From contig NC_079509.1 of the NCBI RefSeq assembly GCF_030052815.1, positions 41,348,750 through 41,412,749 on the forward strand: DNA of 64,000 nucleotides. The letters are read 5' to 3'. A program made the position numbers and the translations under genes. The stretch is from Hevea brasiliensis (Eukaryota > Streptophyta > Magnoliopsida > Malpighiales > Euphorbiaceae). Below, one piece after another: positions 12,183 to 25,359 of the stretch (position 1 is its first letter; each line of letters starts with the position of its first letter). The notes under the pieces are model-generated. The model was not told where the DNA came from, did not search any database, and saw only the letters and a program-made list of their open reading frames with translations.

Positions 12183-15100
12183 ATGCAGCAAGGTGATCAG
12201 ACGGCGTTGAGCTTGAGGCCTGGTGGTGGTCGAGGGAGCAGACTCTTCAATCCACGCGTGGAGTCCTCCTCTTCTAATTCCTCATCTTCTTCTGCTTTTT
12301 CTTCTTCTATCGCTTTTGGTGATCTCCCTCTCTTTCGTCCTCATGGTGGTGCTCCTCTAAAGGTTGTTTCTTTTTCTTTTTTGTTGAATGATTCTTTAAA
12401 ATCATTATCTATTTTTGGATCTGGATGTTTTGGAACATATAGCTATGCTTGTTTTGATTGTATGCGACTGATTTTGCAGTGGATTTTTTTGCTGGTTGTT
12501 ATTGGGAAAGCTGATTGTTTATTAATTAGGTTTTGAAAGTATTGGATCTGGGATTTATTTTGATGCTGATTTTATCACATGTATGAGCTTAGTTTTATTG
12601 TATCTATGTTGTGGGAATTATTGATTCATTAGTATAGATGCTCCAGTAATTGCAATACTCTTAAGTAAAACTATGAACCTTGCTTATGTATGATTGGATT
12701 TTGCGAATGATTTTGAAACTAATGTAATTGTTGCTCTCGAAAGGAACATATTAAACTATTCCTAGGAACATTTTACAATTTTGTTGCATTCTGTTACTTA
12801 TAATTGTTCTAAGGATTGTATTCTGTTCAGAACTGGAATTTTTTTTCCTTAGTTAAGAATAAGAAATTTAGAAGGGGGAGCATTGCCATACATAATTATT
12901 CAAGCGTCCTAATTCTTGGTGGGCCACTTGATACGTGTACCTGCTGTAAATATGGACCAACAACAATATGTAGGCTTTAAATGGGCATGTAGTGAGTTTC
13001 ATGTTCCCATAAAGAACTTACTGACATTTAGACTTTCATGGATTATAAATGTAGTTGGATGTTGATATAGAAGAAGAGAAGTGCATCCTGTGTACAACAT
13101 GTTTGTGAACTTTGATGGTTGGCAGTTGCTTCGTTAAATGGTAGCCCATGGTCAAGTTTGGTCTTATTTTTTGCCTTTATTTTCATTAGAGGATATAGCT
13201 GTAGTTTGCTAATGTTAAAAAGAATGAATGTATATTTTCTAAAAGTTTCAGAGTGTGTTCTTGGCAAGTATATGTAGCAGTTCTATTAACAACATTGTTG
13301 TATTTTGCTATATTTTAATTCCTAAACTGATTAACACAATTTATATACATTGGCAATTTGATTTTAACCATTCATTTGAGTATGTTTAAAACGACTTTAG
13401 AGGCTATGCAGTTCCTGTTGACTTGGTATGATATGCATGTTCTTAAACTTTATCGCATTGTATCTTTTAATTTTATTGAAGAAGCGCAAATGTGTGTTAG
13501 CAATTGTTTTATACAATCAAGTTATTAGTTTTATATGTTGAGTGTATCATTTATGGCATCTGTTGTAATAGTGCGTCTTAGGTTTCTAGCCCTGTGGTCC
13601 ATATTGTTTAATTCAGTTGTTATTGGGTTGGAGTTTGTTCATTCTCTGGTTTGTTTCATCGCCTTGTTGAAAGTTCCTGATTCATTCTCTGGTTTGTTTC
13701 ATCGCCTTGTTGAAAGTTCCTGACTTTCCCTATCCTATGTTTTGTTGTTAGACTGGAGACTCACGATTTGAGGTTCATGATCGAGTGCAGTACACAAGAG
13801 ACCAGCTGCTGCAACTTAGAGAGGTAATATTTTTATTTCTGTGCCCTGGTATTGTTATCAAGCTTAGTGATAGTCATGTCTTAGGTGGAAACTTTTTCCT
13901 TTTATATCTCATGTATGTTGATTCCAATCATTTGGATGCAGCACCAAGGCAATGGGAAATTAATTGGAAATTTTTTTTGTTTCCTATGTTATGAGTTTCC
14001 CTTTTCCTGCTTAAAGTATTCAACTTTTTGCACTTTTTTTTTTCTTATTAAGCTTTAAGATATGGTTTGCATAAACAATTTCTTCAGATGTTCATCTTGG
14101 TGATTAAATATAGAGCATATATTCATATCAGCTATGTTTTATTTATTTATTATTTATTTTATGGTTTACTCATTTCCTTACTGTATGTTGTGGCCATTAT
14201 TTTCTCAAAGGCTATTGTGATCTATGATGAGATTTTAAAAATCAAACGAGAAATTGAAGCTGAGCTTTTTGGTGAGGATCAAAGCTGGAGTCGTGGAGAA
14301 ATCAATGTGAGTTCGTATCCTATGTTGATTTGCATACTTCTTCGTATTTTTATTTTGCTTCCTTGTCTAAAGAATGCATAGATGGTTTTAAAAATTGTTA
14401 AATTTGTTAAGATAGTTAGTTAGTTACGTTCAAAGAGCATGTTTGGGATTGTGGTTCCGACGAGATTTTTCGAAAAGCACCATTTTAGATGCTATTTGAA
14501 AAAAAAAAAAAAAGCAGTTGAAAAAATTGTTAAGCTGTTTTGGAATTCTTATTTTAAAACACATCAAATTTAACTTGAAATAAATTTTTAATGGTTTTTA
14601 ACTAATATATTTAAGTAGTGCTTTTTTCAATAGCAGTTCAAACAACAATTCTAAAAGGACCCACCGTAAATATCTTTGTTTGTACCAAATGTTTACTATG
14701 GTCCATTGACTGCTGGCCCGACAATCAAAATGATCAGTATGATCGATTGACAAATTTTCTGATCGCATTTGAGCTGTCAGCTTCTAGAATTAAGATTTCT
14801 TTTGCTCTGTCCATTCCAGCCACCAAATCAGTCTCAGAGTCGTTATTCAGAGACAGACAATCGTGACTGGCGTGGTCGTTCTGCACAATTTTCTACATCT
14901 GCAGAGGAGAGGTCCTGGGATTCCCTTCGAGAAAACAAAGACTTTGCTGGGCAATATGACTCCAGGCAGCCAGATGCAAGTCAATTTAAGCGTCAGGACC
15001 AACTCAACTCCCAATTTGCAAGAGCACAAATCTCTTCCAATCAATTGGTAATTTATATGATCATTTTGCTTGCTACATTTGTATGTTCTTGTTCATTTGT

Positions 15101-18100
15101 TGTCTTTTGAAACTACTATTTACGCATCTAGAGTTTTTTTTTGATACAATTAAATTTTAGTTCATATGGATTGTAATGGTTTGTTAAATAAAATACATCT
15201 TTCCATGGCACAAACTATGCAATGATGAGAATTTGTTAAATAAGGAGCATCCTTCAATGTTACTTTTCACATGTATTGTTCTTTGGGTTTGTTATCGCTG
15301 TAAGATTGACATTGTTCAATAGTTGCATGGCATATTGAAATGCAAGTTAAGGTTAACAGATTCTACAGATTCAGTATATTGCTATAGCTTAGTTTGAAAT
15401 GTTTTAGCATGAGAAATTAAATTTTGATATACTAGTTATAAACTATTTTATCTCAAAAGAAATAGTTTTATGATATAGGTTCCTCTTGCTCCTTTTTAAA
15501 TTTCTAATTTTGAGAATGGTATACATGTATAAGCACAGCCTTTTTACTTAATTCGAGTTTTATGATAACTCTTCCAAATAATGTTGTTTTTTGGCATAAA
15601 AAAGATATGTGAGTGTCCATGGGCAGAAGATAACAATGACTTTTTGTTCGATTTGAAGAAAAAGGGTACTTAAATATTACTGTAAAGTAATTGGTTCCTG
15701 ATCTAATAACACTTAAGATAACTCTGTTCTCATTGGTTGATATTTGCTCACTTCTTTGTTGGTAACATTACTTCAATTATAATGCATGTTGTAAGTGTTA
15801 TGTTGATTGTTATCGGTGTTACCATGATCGTCATTTTTATTTGTAGTAATTTGGTGCAAACGTTTGCCTTTATGGGCATGTGGCTGAACTTTAGTTTCAA
15901 ACCTGTATTTTATTTTGAAAACTAGGGGGGTCCTGCTCCAGCTTTGGTCAAGGCTGAGGTGCCATGGTCAGCTAGAAGGGGGAATCTTTCTGAGAAGGAA
16001 CGTGTCTTGAAGACTGTAAAAGGGTAATTCATTACAGCAATCTGAAGTGTGACTTTCTGCATTGTTAAACATGGAATGCATGAAAATTTACATTTTTCTA
16101 CTGGAAGTGTGGACTTGTTGGTAGTCTTAATATCCTTTTATTTATCCTTTAAATATTGAATTCCTGTATGCTGTCTACAAAAATCTAAATGATCCTGAAT
16201 CTTAGATATCCTTTAAGTAGTAAAATTTAAGTTCTGACTTCTGAATGTGCACAGCTCCTATGTAAGGTTCTTATAAAATTTCCACCAATAAGTTTTTTTA
16301 TAACATTTATGCCTTTCAGCAATTAAAATCTCTTTTGGAAGTGGCTAACAATATAGCAGACATTTTATAACCCTAGTATTTATACTGAATAATAATGCTG
16401 ACATATCATAATTCTAGTATTTTTGCTGAACAATAAAGCAGACGTATGATATAGATGTCACTCCATATAATTGACTGCTTCAAATGGAAACTACATACCT
16501 AGTGACGAGTAACAAGTATATAGACAGTGTCAAAGGAAGCCAGAACGATAGAATAGGAATTGAATTCAGTTATTTATCTCCTATTTTGTCTTTTGAGAGC
16601 ATCTGTCTTTTTATTATTTTTCCTCTGCTTAGAAAGTACGAAATGGGTTGTTTTGATCCTTATGGATCTGCTAGAATTTATGTTCTTTAATTCTTTCTGT
16701 TTTTTTATATCTAACTACTATAATTTGGCTTCATGGAATCCATATTTTGAAATGTTAATGGAGTTTGCAAGGGCTAGTACAGGATATGAGTTTTACATAG
16801 AAGTGATTTGCTGAAAAAGAAGTCTCTTTTTTATGCAGTATATTGAACAAGCTTACCCCTGAGAAGTTTGATCTTCTCAAGGGTCAACTCATTGATTCTG
16901 GCATTACATCTGCTGATATCTTAAAGGTTACTTATCTCCACGCTTTATCTATTTAGATGATTGCAATTACCAGATGAACTCATGGTTGACTTGTCATGCA
17001 GGGTGTGATACAGCTTATTTTTGAGAAGTCTGTTCTGGAGCCCACATTTTGTCCCATGTATGCTCAGCTGTGCTCTGATCTAAATGAAAAGCTTCCCCCA
17101 TTCCCATCTGATGAGCCAGGTGGCAAGGAAATCACATTCAAGCGAGTTCTCCTGAATATCTGCCAGGAGGCATTTGAGGGTGCTGATAAACAGTGGGAGG
17201 AAGTTTGGCAGATGACAGCTCCAGAGCAAGAGCTTGAACGCAGGGACAAGGAAAGATTGGTCAAGCTTCGTACCCTTGGAAACATCCGTTTGATTGGAGA
17301 ACTTTTGAAGCAGAAGATGGTTCCTGGGAAGATTGTTCATCACATTGTTAAGGTTAAAATTGAAAGCTCAATTGTAACACTTCCCTGATGTGACTGATAT
17401 TGAAATGGATTCTATGCCTTGTTTGTTGGTCTCTCTCTCCAATTCCTTTTTCGTTTTTGGGATTGCTTATTGTTGGTTACTATTTGCACAGGAGCTTTTG
17501 GGACCTGATACCAAAATTTGTCCTGCTGAAGAAAATGTTGAGGCCATATGTCAGATCTTTAACACCATTGGGAAGCAGCTTGATGACAACACAAAGTCGC
17601 AGCGTATAAATGATACATACTTCCTTCGATTGAAGGAATTGTCAGCAAACCCTCAGCTGGCTCCACGACTGAGGTTCATGATACGTGATGTTCTTGAACT
17701 GCGGGGAAATAACTGGATTCCTAGACGTGAAGAGGTGGCTTTCATGCCATCAGTTTTCATTTGTTAGTTAGATATTACATCATTTTGAACATTTATACCT
17801 TTATTGTTGCAGGTCAAAGCCAAAACCATCACTGAGATACATTCTGAGGCCGAGAAAAATCTTGGATTGCGTCCAGGTGCTACTTCAATCATTAGAAATA
17901 ATCGTGGTGTTATTTCGGCTGCTCCAGGTGCTGCTGGTCCTGGGGGCTTTTCCATTAACCGACCTGGAGCAGGGGGTATGATGCCTGGTATGCCAGGAAC
18001 TAGGAGGATGCCTGGGATGCCTGGAATTGATAATGATAATTGGGAGGTACCCAGGACCCGCTCGATGCAGCCTTCAGGACGTGTGCCATCACTAATGTAC

Positions 18101-18841
18101 AATATGTCAACATCTCTTAACACGAGGCTGTTACCTCAGGGTAGTGGTGGCTTTATAGGTGGAAAGAGTAGTGCCCTCTTGCAAGGAAGTACTGGCCCTT
18201 CTCCTCGCCCCTACAGTTTTGGTTTGGGTAATGAGCTTCCTTCTCAAGTCTCTGTACCTAGTAAACCTTCACCTGCTCCCTATGTGCCTCCCATTGTTGA
18301 GAAACCGGCGGCTTCAGCTGCAAGATTAAATCCTGAGGAACTTAGGAAGAAAACAGTGTTACTTTTGAAGGAATATTTCAATGCACAGCTTCTGGATGAG
18401 GCTTTGCAGTGTGTGGAGGAACTGAAGTCTCCAGCCTACCATTGTGAAGTTGTCAAGGAAGCCATTTCCCTTGCCTTGGAGGAAAATCCACCTTGTGTTG
18501 AACTAGTCGCAAAGCTTTTGGAATATTTGTTGACCAAGAAGGTTCTCACAGCTAGAGACATAGGGACTGGGTGTTTGCTCTATGGTTCTTTGTTGGATGA
18601 TATTGGTATTGATTTGCCAAAAGCACCTAACAATTTTGGTGAAGTTATTGGGAAACTAGTTTTGGCTGGGGGATTGGACTTCAAAGTGGTGACAGAGGTC
18701 CTTAAGAAGATGGAAGATGATAGGTATCAGAAAGCTGTATTTGATGCAGCAATGAGGACTGTTAGTTATAGTCCAAATGCGCAAGTTCTATTAGATTCAC
18801 AGGCATCTGATATTGAGGCCTGCAAGAGTTTGCTTTCATAA
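12183..18841 (+). CDS. eIF(iso)4G: Eukaryotic translation initiation factor iso-4G, nine exons
   Basis: The scaffold subunit of the plant eIFiso4F cap-binding complex; it recruits eIFiso4E, eIF4A, eIF3 and poly(A)-binding protein to mRNA in the cytoplasm. Exons: 12183-12362, 13752-13823, 14211-14306, 14820-15047, 15926-16023, 16839-16926, 17002-17352, 17492-17734, 17813-18841. All introns are GT-AG, and together they give 2385 nt (794 residues) with no internal stop, close to the usual size for the family. The N-terminus [18 protein letters not shown] is characteristic. The eIF4E-binding motif Y-x4-L-L is YTRDQLL at residues 74-80. MIF4G is about residues 222-450 (exons 5-8). A Gly/Pro/Met-rich linker (about 490-520) precedes an MA3 domain from about residue 626 ([18 protein letters not shown]). 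I chose the ATG at 12183 because conserved sequence begins there; no nearer upstream ATG is in frame. Which paralogue (1 or 2) I cannot say. Confidence 0.96.
13638..13723 (+). repeat. Perfect 43-bp tandem duplication in intron 1 of eIF(iso)4G
   Basis: The 43-bp unit at 13638-13680 is repeated exactly at 13681-13723, about 30 bp before exon 2. It leaves the acceptor site untouched. The perfect identity suggests a recent slippage or end-joining event. Confidence 0.92.
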
Positions 18842-19240
18842 GCATAGCATCTATTGGGTGATATTTGATCATCTGTATCCACTTGAACTTTCGAGCTTTC
18901 TTTCACATCATAATGCCCTGTCCAAAGCCTTTTGATGCTAGCAACTTGCACCATGTGATAAGATAGAGCTGCCAAGAACAGGTCTTTTTTTTTTTTTTTT
19001 TTTTTTTGTCATATATTTTCCCCCAAGTTCATAGCTGTGTGTTATTGAGCAAAGAAATTAAACCCATAATGCCATGGATTTTGTTCTCGAGCGTGGCTAA
19101 TTATGTGCCTAATTGCTTGAGAAGAGCGGCCCTTTTAAGGGATCCAGTTGTTTTGTATTGTTTAGCTTTGATCATCTGCAGTTTGTTCACTCAGTAATTT
19201 AGTTTATTGTTTAAACTTCCCAGTTCATAAATCCTTTTTT
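18842..19240 (+). other. 3' flank/UTR of eIF(iso)4G with a T23 run
   Basis: The sequence after the TAA keeps a genic composition. A homopolymer of 23 T lies at 18985-19007 and another T run at about 19236-19249. No canonical AATAAA signal was seen, which is normal for plants. The poly(A) site cannot be placed by eye. Confidence 0.5.
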
Positions 19241-19249
19241 TTTTTTTTT

Positions 19250-20930
19250 AAATTTTGTTGCACCTTTGCAGTAGTTAAAAAAAAAAATATTGTGCTTTGA
19301 TATGGAATTTCTGGTGCCGTCTGCTTTTGATTTTGAACAGCTTTATTAGCTTTCTTTTGAGTTGGAATTCGTTTTGTAGTGTTCTTAAACACTGGTTTCT
19401 TGCTACACAGTTGAAATTGAAGGGGTTTTAGTCTGCCTCTGATGATCTTTGTCGAGTTTCTTTTATCTCTCTTCTTTTTTTATATGTAATTTTATACACT
19501 TTTTGTCCTACTGTCCCCTCAAATTCTTAAATATGGTTAAGTTCATTTGTGAGAACTAGAATAATTTTTTAGAAAAATTTTATAAGAAAATTATGAAAAT
19601 ATAATTAAATATTTAGATGTCAATTCTTTAAATAGATAATTGAAAATCTATTTTTTTTTCAAATTTCATTAAGATTTAAAAATAATTTTTAAGTTTTTAA
19701 TTATTTATTTTTCTATAATTAAAATTAAACAATTGTTTAAATTATTTATTAATAAAAATAATTATATATTATAAAATAAATAAATAATGCGAGTAAAATG
19801 AAAATATATATTATGATTTATTTTTTTAATATAAAAGATATAATAATTTTAAAATTTTATAAAATTAAAAAAATATTTTTTATCCAGTAAACTTGATTTT
19901 TATATTTGAAAATAAAAAATTATTTTTCACAAATATACAGAATTATATTTTTCCTTAATTCATTTTTAAAAATTTTAATAGAAGTAACATACAAATTTAT
20001 TCATTTTATATACATAAAAAATTAATAAGTTTATTGAATTTTTGTTTTAAAAAAATATATAAAATTTACATAAATAATTAAGATAATAAAAGCAAAATAT
20101 ACATCTTTCGATTTCTTTTCTTGCCAGGTTATGATTTTTATAAGGTGAACAGTTTCTGATTCTCCTCTTTGGAGGAGCTTTTAACTGTGAATTTATAACT
20201 TTTCATTTTGAAAAATTATTTTATTAAATTAATAATGATAAAGTTGACTAATATGTTTTGCTGCCCATTAGAAAATGACAAATTGGATCCTCCAGTGGAG
20301 CATAGTATATCATTGTGTAATCTTCCATAAGTAGAGAATTCTAAACTTTATAATTGCAAAGAAGATTTCAATTATTAATAATTATTTTTTTTAAAAAAAA
20401 TATTTTTGTAATTTTTAAATATTAATTACTGAACTACTTTTATACTTCAAGAAATGTAAATATTTTTTTTTATTAATAACATATCTTAAATAATAAATGC
20501 TACTCTTAGTAATAATAACTACAACCTAAATATGGGTAATTCCAATTGTGAATTACATCAGGATTGGACTGGGTCAACGGTTTCGGTTTATAAATTGACT
20601 TCAAATCTGAATCAAGATAAAAACGAAACTATCAATTTGAATCAATGATTCTAAACTCAAATCAGTTCAATTCAAAAAATTAAATTTCTTTTTTATAAAT
20701 AAATTTATGTTGTGTTTATATGTGGATTTCTTTTTTAACATTAGAAATTAAATAAATAGTGCTTAAAAAAAATATTATAATTTGATCATACTCGGCCGAA
20801 TCAGTATTGAAATCGTTTTGAACCAAAATCATTATATATTAAAACCTTTTCGAATCAGAATTGATCCCAACCATCAAGCCGGCAAAACCAACCGAGAAAC
20901 CTTAAATTAATTATTTATTTATTCGGCATA
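19250..20930. other. AT-rich intergenic sequence with a possible degraded hAT-like remnant
   Basis: 19560-20100 is nearly pure A/T. 20560-20900 carries diverged ATCGGTTC/AACCGA-type motifs at both ends (GGTTTCGGTTTATAAA near 20580, CAACCGAGAAACC near 20890), reminiscent of the 42980-43771 insertion. No terminal repeats or target duplication could be fixed. Confidence 0.35.
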
Positions 20931-21581
20931 GCAGTTTGACTTGCCAGTAGAAGTGGCTTATGATCAACGGCAGAGTTCAAATTTAACTTTTGCACGGGAG
21001 AAAGCCCAAAGATCTTGCGCGTCAATTATACTTGTCAAGATAATGGGCTCCAACGAACAAGCACCAAACGCCAAAGCTGGCTGCTGCATCGACGAGCGAC
21101 AAGTCGCTGAAGCTTGCAGTAGCAATCACTCTTCTCCGATCAAAGCTCCTCCAGAGGCAGCCTCCGTTGGCTCATCCTCCTCTAGATTCCTATGACGCCT
21201 TTCGCTAGAAGCTAAACGTCTCTTCTTGCTCCCTAATCAATTAATCTTTGTTTGGTTTACGAGAAACGGAAAATGTGAAGACTTCTTTTCATTCTTCGGT
21301 GGAACTAAAGGACATTATGTGTGTTCGGCTTAAAATTGATGTAAAATTTCTGCATACAACACATCCACAGATTTAAACATTGAAGATGAAGCAGAGCAGC
21401 TTAGGGCCTCCATTGATTTTCTTGGGGAGCCTTGTGAGACTGCTTCTTCTGTAAGAGTGCTATACAAGCCACCTTTTATACTCTTCGTTACATTTTTTCC
21501 TTTCTGAAGTTGAAATTTGCTTCTATGAAGAGCAGGGACTTCAATCCAGCAGTAGTGGACCAGAAATTGATATTAGGGGAG

Positions 21582-21583
<2 letters not shown>

Positions 21584-21626
<43 letters not shown>
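21584..21626. repeat. (AT)n microsatellite
   Basis: About 21 AT units, within the exon-like region. Confidence 0.97.
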
Positions 21627-21627
<1 letters not shown>

Positions 21628-22107
21628 TTTTAAAGAATGAATGGTCACTTTCAATTGGAGTTGGAAAAATATCTTTAAATTTTAAAAATCTCTTTTTACA
21701 TAATATGATTTAATAAATTTATTTTTACTCATGATATTAATTTTTAAATTTACTAGCTTAAAATTTTATTAATGAATTTCCAATTTAAACATATATAATT
21801 ATAATTACAAAAGTAATGATTTAAAATTTCAAGAATAATTTATAAGTTATAATTTATATATGAATGTAATTATCAAAATAAATTACAAGTTGTTAAAAAT
21901 TATAAATTTTCATCAAAATTTTCATCCATATATATTAAATATCAAAGTTTAATAAAAATCTTATAAATGAAATTATCAATTTTAATTATGAAATAAAATG
22001 AAAAGAAAAAAAAATTAATAGTAATAGAGAATGGATGAGGAAGAAAGTTGGGTCTTAAGATGTTGAAACTTTAAGTTTAAGGGCATATATATAAGCATAA
22101 ATAATTA

Positions 22108-22592
22108 GGATAAATTTTGACAACCGTCCATGAATTTATCTAGTATAATATTATAGTCCTTCAACTTAAAAACGTAACATAAAACTCTTTCAACTTTTAA
22201 ATTTTACACAGTAAAATCACTCGAACATTTAATTGTCGGTTTTTCAGTTAGACGCTGACCTAAACAGTTCTAGCATAGAGCTTAGTCAATATTTCTCTTT
22301 TCTCTCTTGAGTTATGTGTAAATTGAATCATTTTTCTCACTGTAAATAGAATGATTTTTCAGGTGCAGAGAAAATAATTTTATAATTTGAAAAAGAGAGG
22401 AGAGAGAAATATTGACTAAGAGCCATGGGAGCTGTTCAAATCAATTTTCGACTGAAAAATCAATAATTGAAAGTTAGAGGGATTTTACTGTATAAAATTT
22501 AAAAATTTAGGGGTTTTATGTTACGTTTTAAAGTTTAAAGATTATAATGTTACAACTATATAAGTTCAGGGATAGTTATTGAAATTTACTCT
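22108..22592. mobile_element. Mutator-type MITE with long terminal inverted repeats, copy 1
   Basis: The 485-bp element starts GGATAAATTT and ends AAATTTACTCT. The outer 90 bp or so of each side are inverted repeats of one another (left AACGTAACATAAAAC, right GTTTTATGTTACGTTT). A perfect 9-bp target duplication AAATAATTA flanks it (22099-22107 and 22593-22601), the length typical of Mutator elements. It has no coding capacity. A second copy is at 55888-56376. Confidence 0.88.
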
Positions 22593-22601
22593 AAATAATT
22601 A

Positions 22602-24479
22602 TGATTTTTAATTTTGATGGGCTTTTTAATTAAGAGTTTGAATCATGAAACGAGACAAGTTAATATTATGACAACAATTGAGGTTAAATATTAAAAAAAA
22701 ATTGAATTGAACTAGGTATGTAACGTTAATCGTTAGGGGGGCAACATGAATCTACACCAGAGTATATATAATAAGCTCCTCATATATATATATTTGGCTG
22801 AGGCCCGCTCTAGTTACGCCATTGCCATCCAGCTCTAATTCCATGATGAAGAAGAGGAATTTGGGAGAAAATAACTATGGAACTCAAATCTAAGTTGTGA
22901 TACCATGTTGAAATTTAGAAGGATAGAAAAGATAAAAGAAAATAGCAAGTGAAGGATTTAGGTGGTTTAGTTGCGGAGACTCATAAGGGCTTTATTTTAC
23001 TCACTTTTGTTAGTGAATCTTATATGATACATAGAACTTCATACTTGTAATGAAAGATACATAATATATATAGAATGCTATCAAGAAATCATAAAATATT
23101 CTTAAGATTTTGGTAATCAATCTTTATGATTTTCATATAATAATAGGATTCTTCAAACATATTTTATGTATTAAAGAAAAATCTCGTCAATTTCAGCAAA
23201 ACTTATATTAATGCGAGCAAAGAAGAGCCTCATTGCCAAAGAAGGAATCATCTCGTGGTGTTCTACGATTGGATGATGATCGTGAAAGTGTGACAGCGAC
23301 TAAAGCATAAGCATCAAAAAATGAATGCTCTTTCATATGATTTTGATTTTCCCAGTAATTTTTAAGGATGCGCTTTGATTTTTCTTTTTCCTTTTTTCTT
23401 TATTAAATTCAGGAATTCAACAGTTGAAACCAAGCGGGAAGAAAAGTTCCATATAGGTCTATTGCCTAATGGTGAAGTTCTCCTTAGCATTTTTTCTTTC
23501 TTTTAAAAATAATTTCAGCATAAAATTCTCAAGAGCTTTTTCTGTTTTCTCCTACCCTTTCCTTCTTGAATTTTTGGGTCATAGGCACCACATCCAGTAA
23601 GAATTTCTCCAGAAAGCGACAATGAGATTCGTTTTGTGGCAGTAGATCCTGAACCTATAATCACTATTCAATTAAATTAAATAAATAAGTTTAATTAACT
23701 AATTAATTCTCTATATTAGCTGTTAATCACTAATGAATGAAGATTCTTTTTCTTCCTTCTAAGAACCAAATCCTTTCTCGCAACCCTCTTTTGGAATGTC
23801 AATCGTTTGCTGATCATTTTCTTGAGTTTTGTTAACTGAACACGTTCTTGAAGTTTTACTCATCAGCCAACTGGCTAAATAAGTGTGCCAGATTTCGTTA
23901 TTCCAAAGCCCAACTGAGACTATTTCTGTTCTGCTCTCTGCTGTTACTAAGGCTCTAGTTGCATCTTAGAGGGTAAATGAATACAAATATTTAAAGAATA
24001 GCAGTGAAAGCCCTTTATGTTTTTCAAATATTCCATCAATTTTAGTGGGGAATTTTGAAATTCCTGTTGTGTTTTGAGTAGTAAACATTGAACGTTGTTA
24101 GTTGAAAGGTTGATGATATTCGAATTAGGAATCTATCTTTCTGTGATCATGTTTCTGACTTTCATCTCTGAAGTTTTTAATTTTTCCTTTTTACAATGAA
24201 TCTGTTGCCTCAGTGTCGATATTTGATATTGGATCAAGAATCATCCTCAATTCTGCTGCCTATAGCCTTTTGCCATCTACCTAGTTTTGTATGATATTTA
24301 AGATAGTGTCTTGAAGAATTCTGGAGCTGACTGCTCCCACCACAGTGTTTTCTTACCTGTCATTTTTTGACACTTTTCCTTTGAAATAACAATAGTGAGA
24401 TTTTCTTATTGGAATAAATCAGTGACATCCTTTTTATTCACTTTGTCGCCGAAAGCGACCCATGGTATTGGACGAATCC

Positions 24480-24482
<3 letters not shown>
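22602..24482. other. Intergenic or intronic sequence, mixed composition
   Basis: 22740-23230 is AT-rich with no features found. 23230-23690 holds the exon-like pieces listed above. 23700-24470 has genic-like composition, possibly UTR or intron, but no open frame I can support. Confidence 0.35.

Positions 24483-24526
<44 letters not shown>
24483..24526. repeat. (AT)n microsatellite
   Basis: About 22 AT units. Confidence 0.97.
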
Positions 24527-24528
<2 letters not shown>

Positions 24529-24616
24529 CTATTCCTTTTTTTTGATAAAAATTAAAATTATGTTGATTATTTAGTTGATTAAAATAAAAAGATTAGATTA
24601 TCTCAATTTTATTATG

Positions 24617-24902
24617 CTAAGCTCCGTTTATTTCACAAAAAATAATTTGTATGTGAAAAATATTTTATATGAAAATATTTTTTGTTATTTGGTTATAATA
24701 TTAAATTAATGATATGTGTTTATTTTATGTATGTATAAATATATTTACATTTTAATAAGATTATTAAAATTAAATAACTTAATTTTTCCTTTGATCAAAA
24801 AAATATTTACCGTTGATCAATTTTTTTAGTATACCAAAAGCCCAAAAATACAAAAAACATTTTTTAGGAAAATATTTTTTTTTAAAAACAAATGGAGCCT
24901 AA
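24617..24902. mobile_element. Foldback MITE (A-rich terminal inverted repeats), intact copy
   Basis: It begins AAGCTCCGTTTATTTCAC and ends ACAAATGGAGCCTAA; the ends are inverted repeats (GGCTCC..TTTATTT). The interior shares TAAATTAATGATATGTGTTTAT and ACATTTTAATAAGATTAT with 27930-28142, which identifies that locus as a second copy. No clean target duplication was resolved. Confidence 0.7.
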
Positions 24903-25359
24903 ATTTTTAGATATTGAGTTTAAAAGCTTTATTTTTAATATATATATATTTTTCATACAATAAATTATTATTTAGCTTCTCAATTATCAAAATTAATAAT
25001 TTGATCAATATATTTTTAAAGCAGTAATCAAGAGACAATTATTATTAATAATAAAAATTTAAGGTAAAAATATTTATAATGTTAAAAACCCAAAGACAAA
25101 AATATTTATTATTAATGGTTGAAGTTGAGAAAAATAAATGAATAGTTAAAAATATGCGATAAAATTAAAATTTAAAAATTAATTAATATAATTTTTAGAA
25201 TATAAATACAAAGATCATTAATTTTAGAATTAAATAACAATAATAATAATAATAAATTTCAACTGGCCCACCTCAACTGCCACTATTAATATCTCATTGT
25301 TACATGTTGAGGTTAAGAAGTAGATACCTTTCCTCCAACCTTAAACTTTGCTTGCGAAA

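Larger units (their letters stand above)
21042..23690 (+). pseudogene. Exon-like fragments of an unrecognised gene
   Basis: Composition rises to near genic levels from 20930. A 51-codon open segment starts at the ATG 21042 (MGSNEQAPNAKAGCCIDE; stop 21195) and is Ser/Ala-rich. A second segment at 21370-21450 looks like an exon. It is preceded by CCACAG and followed by GTAAGA, and reads LNIEDEAEQLRASIDFLGE. Further plus-strand pieces are near 23229-23309 (LPKKESSRGVLRLDDDRES) and 23587-23680 (RISPESDNEIRFVAVD, ending in TAA). A MULE MITE and a TA microsatellite interrupt the region. I do not recognise the protein. It could be a real gene with exons I cannot join, or a decayed copy. Confidence 0.3.

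Noticed and set aside
17764..18123. Minus-strand frame with Pro/Gly repeats
   Set aside because: Shadow of the Gly/Pro/Met-rich linker in exon 9 of eIF(iso)4G.
25348..25359. Longer start for the 98-residue secreted protein
   Set aside because: The codon at 25348 is TTG; the first ATG is at 25360 and begins the signal peptide.
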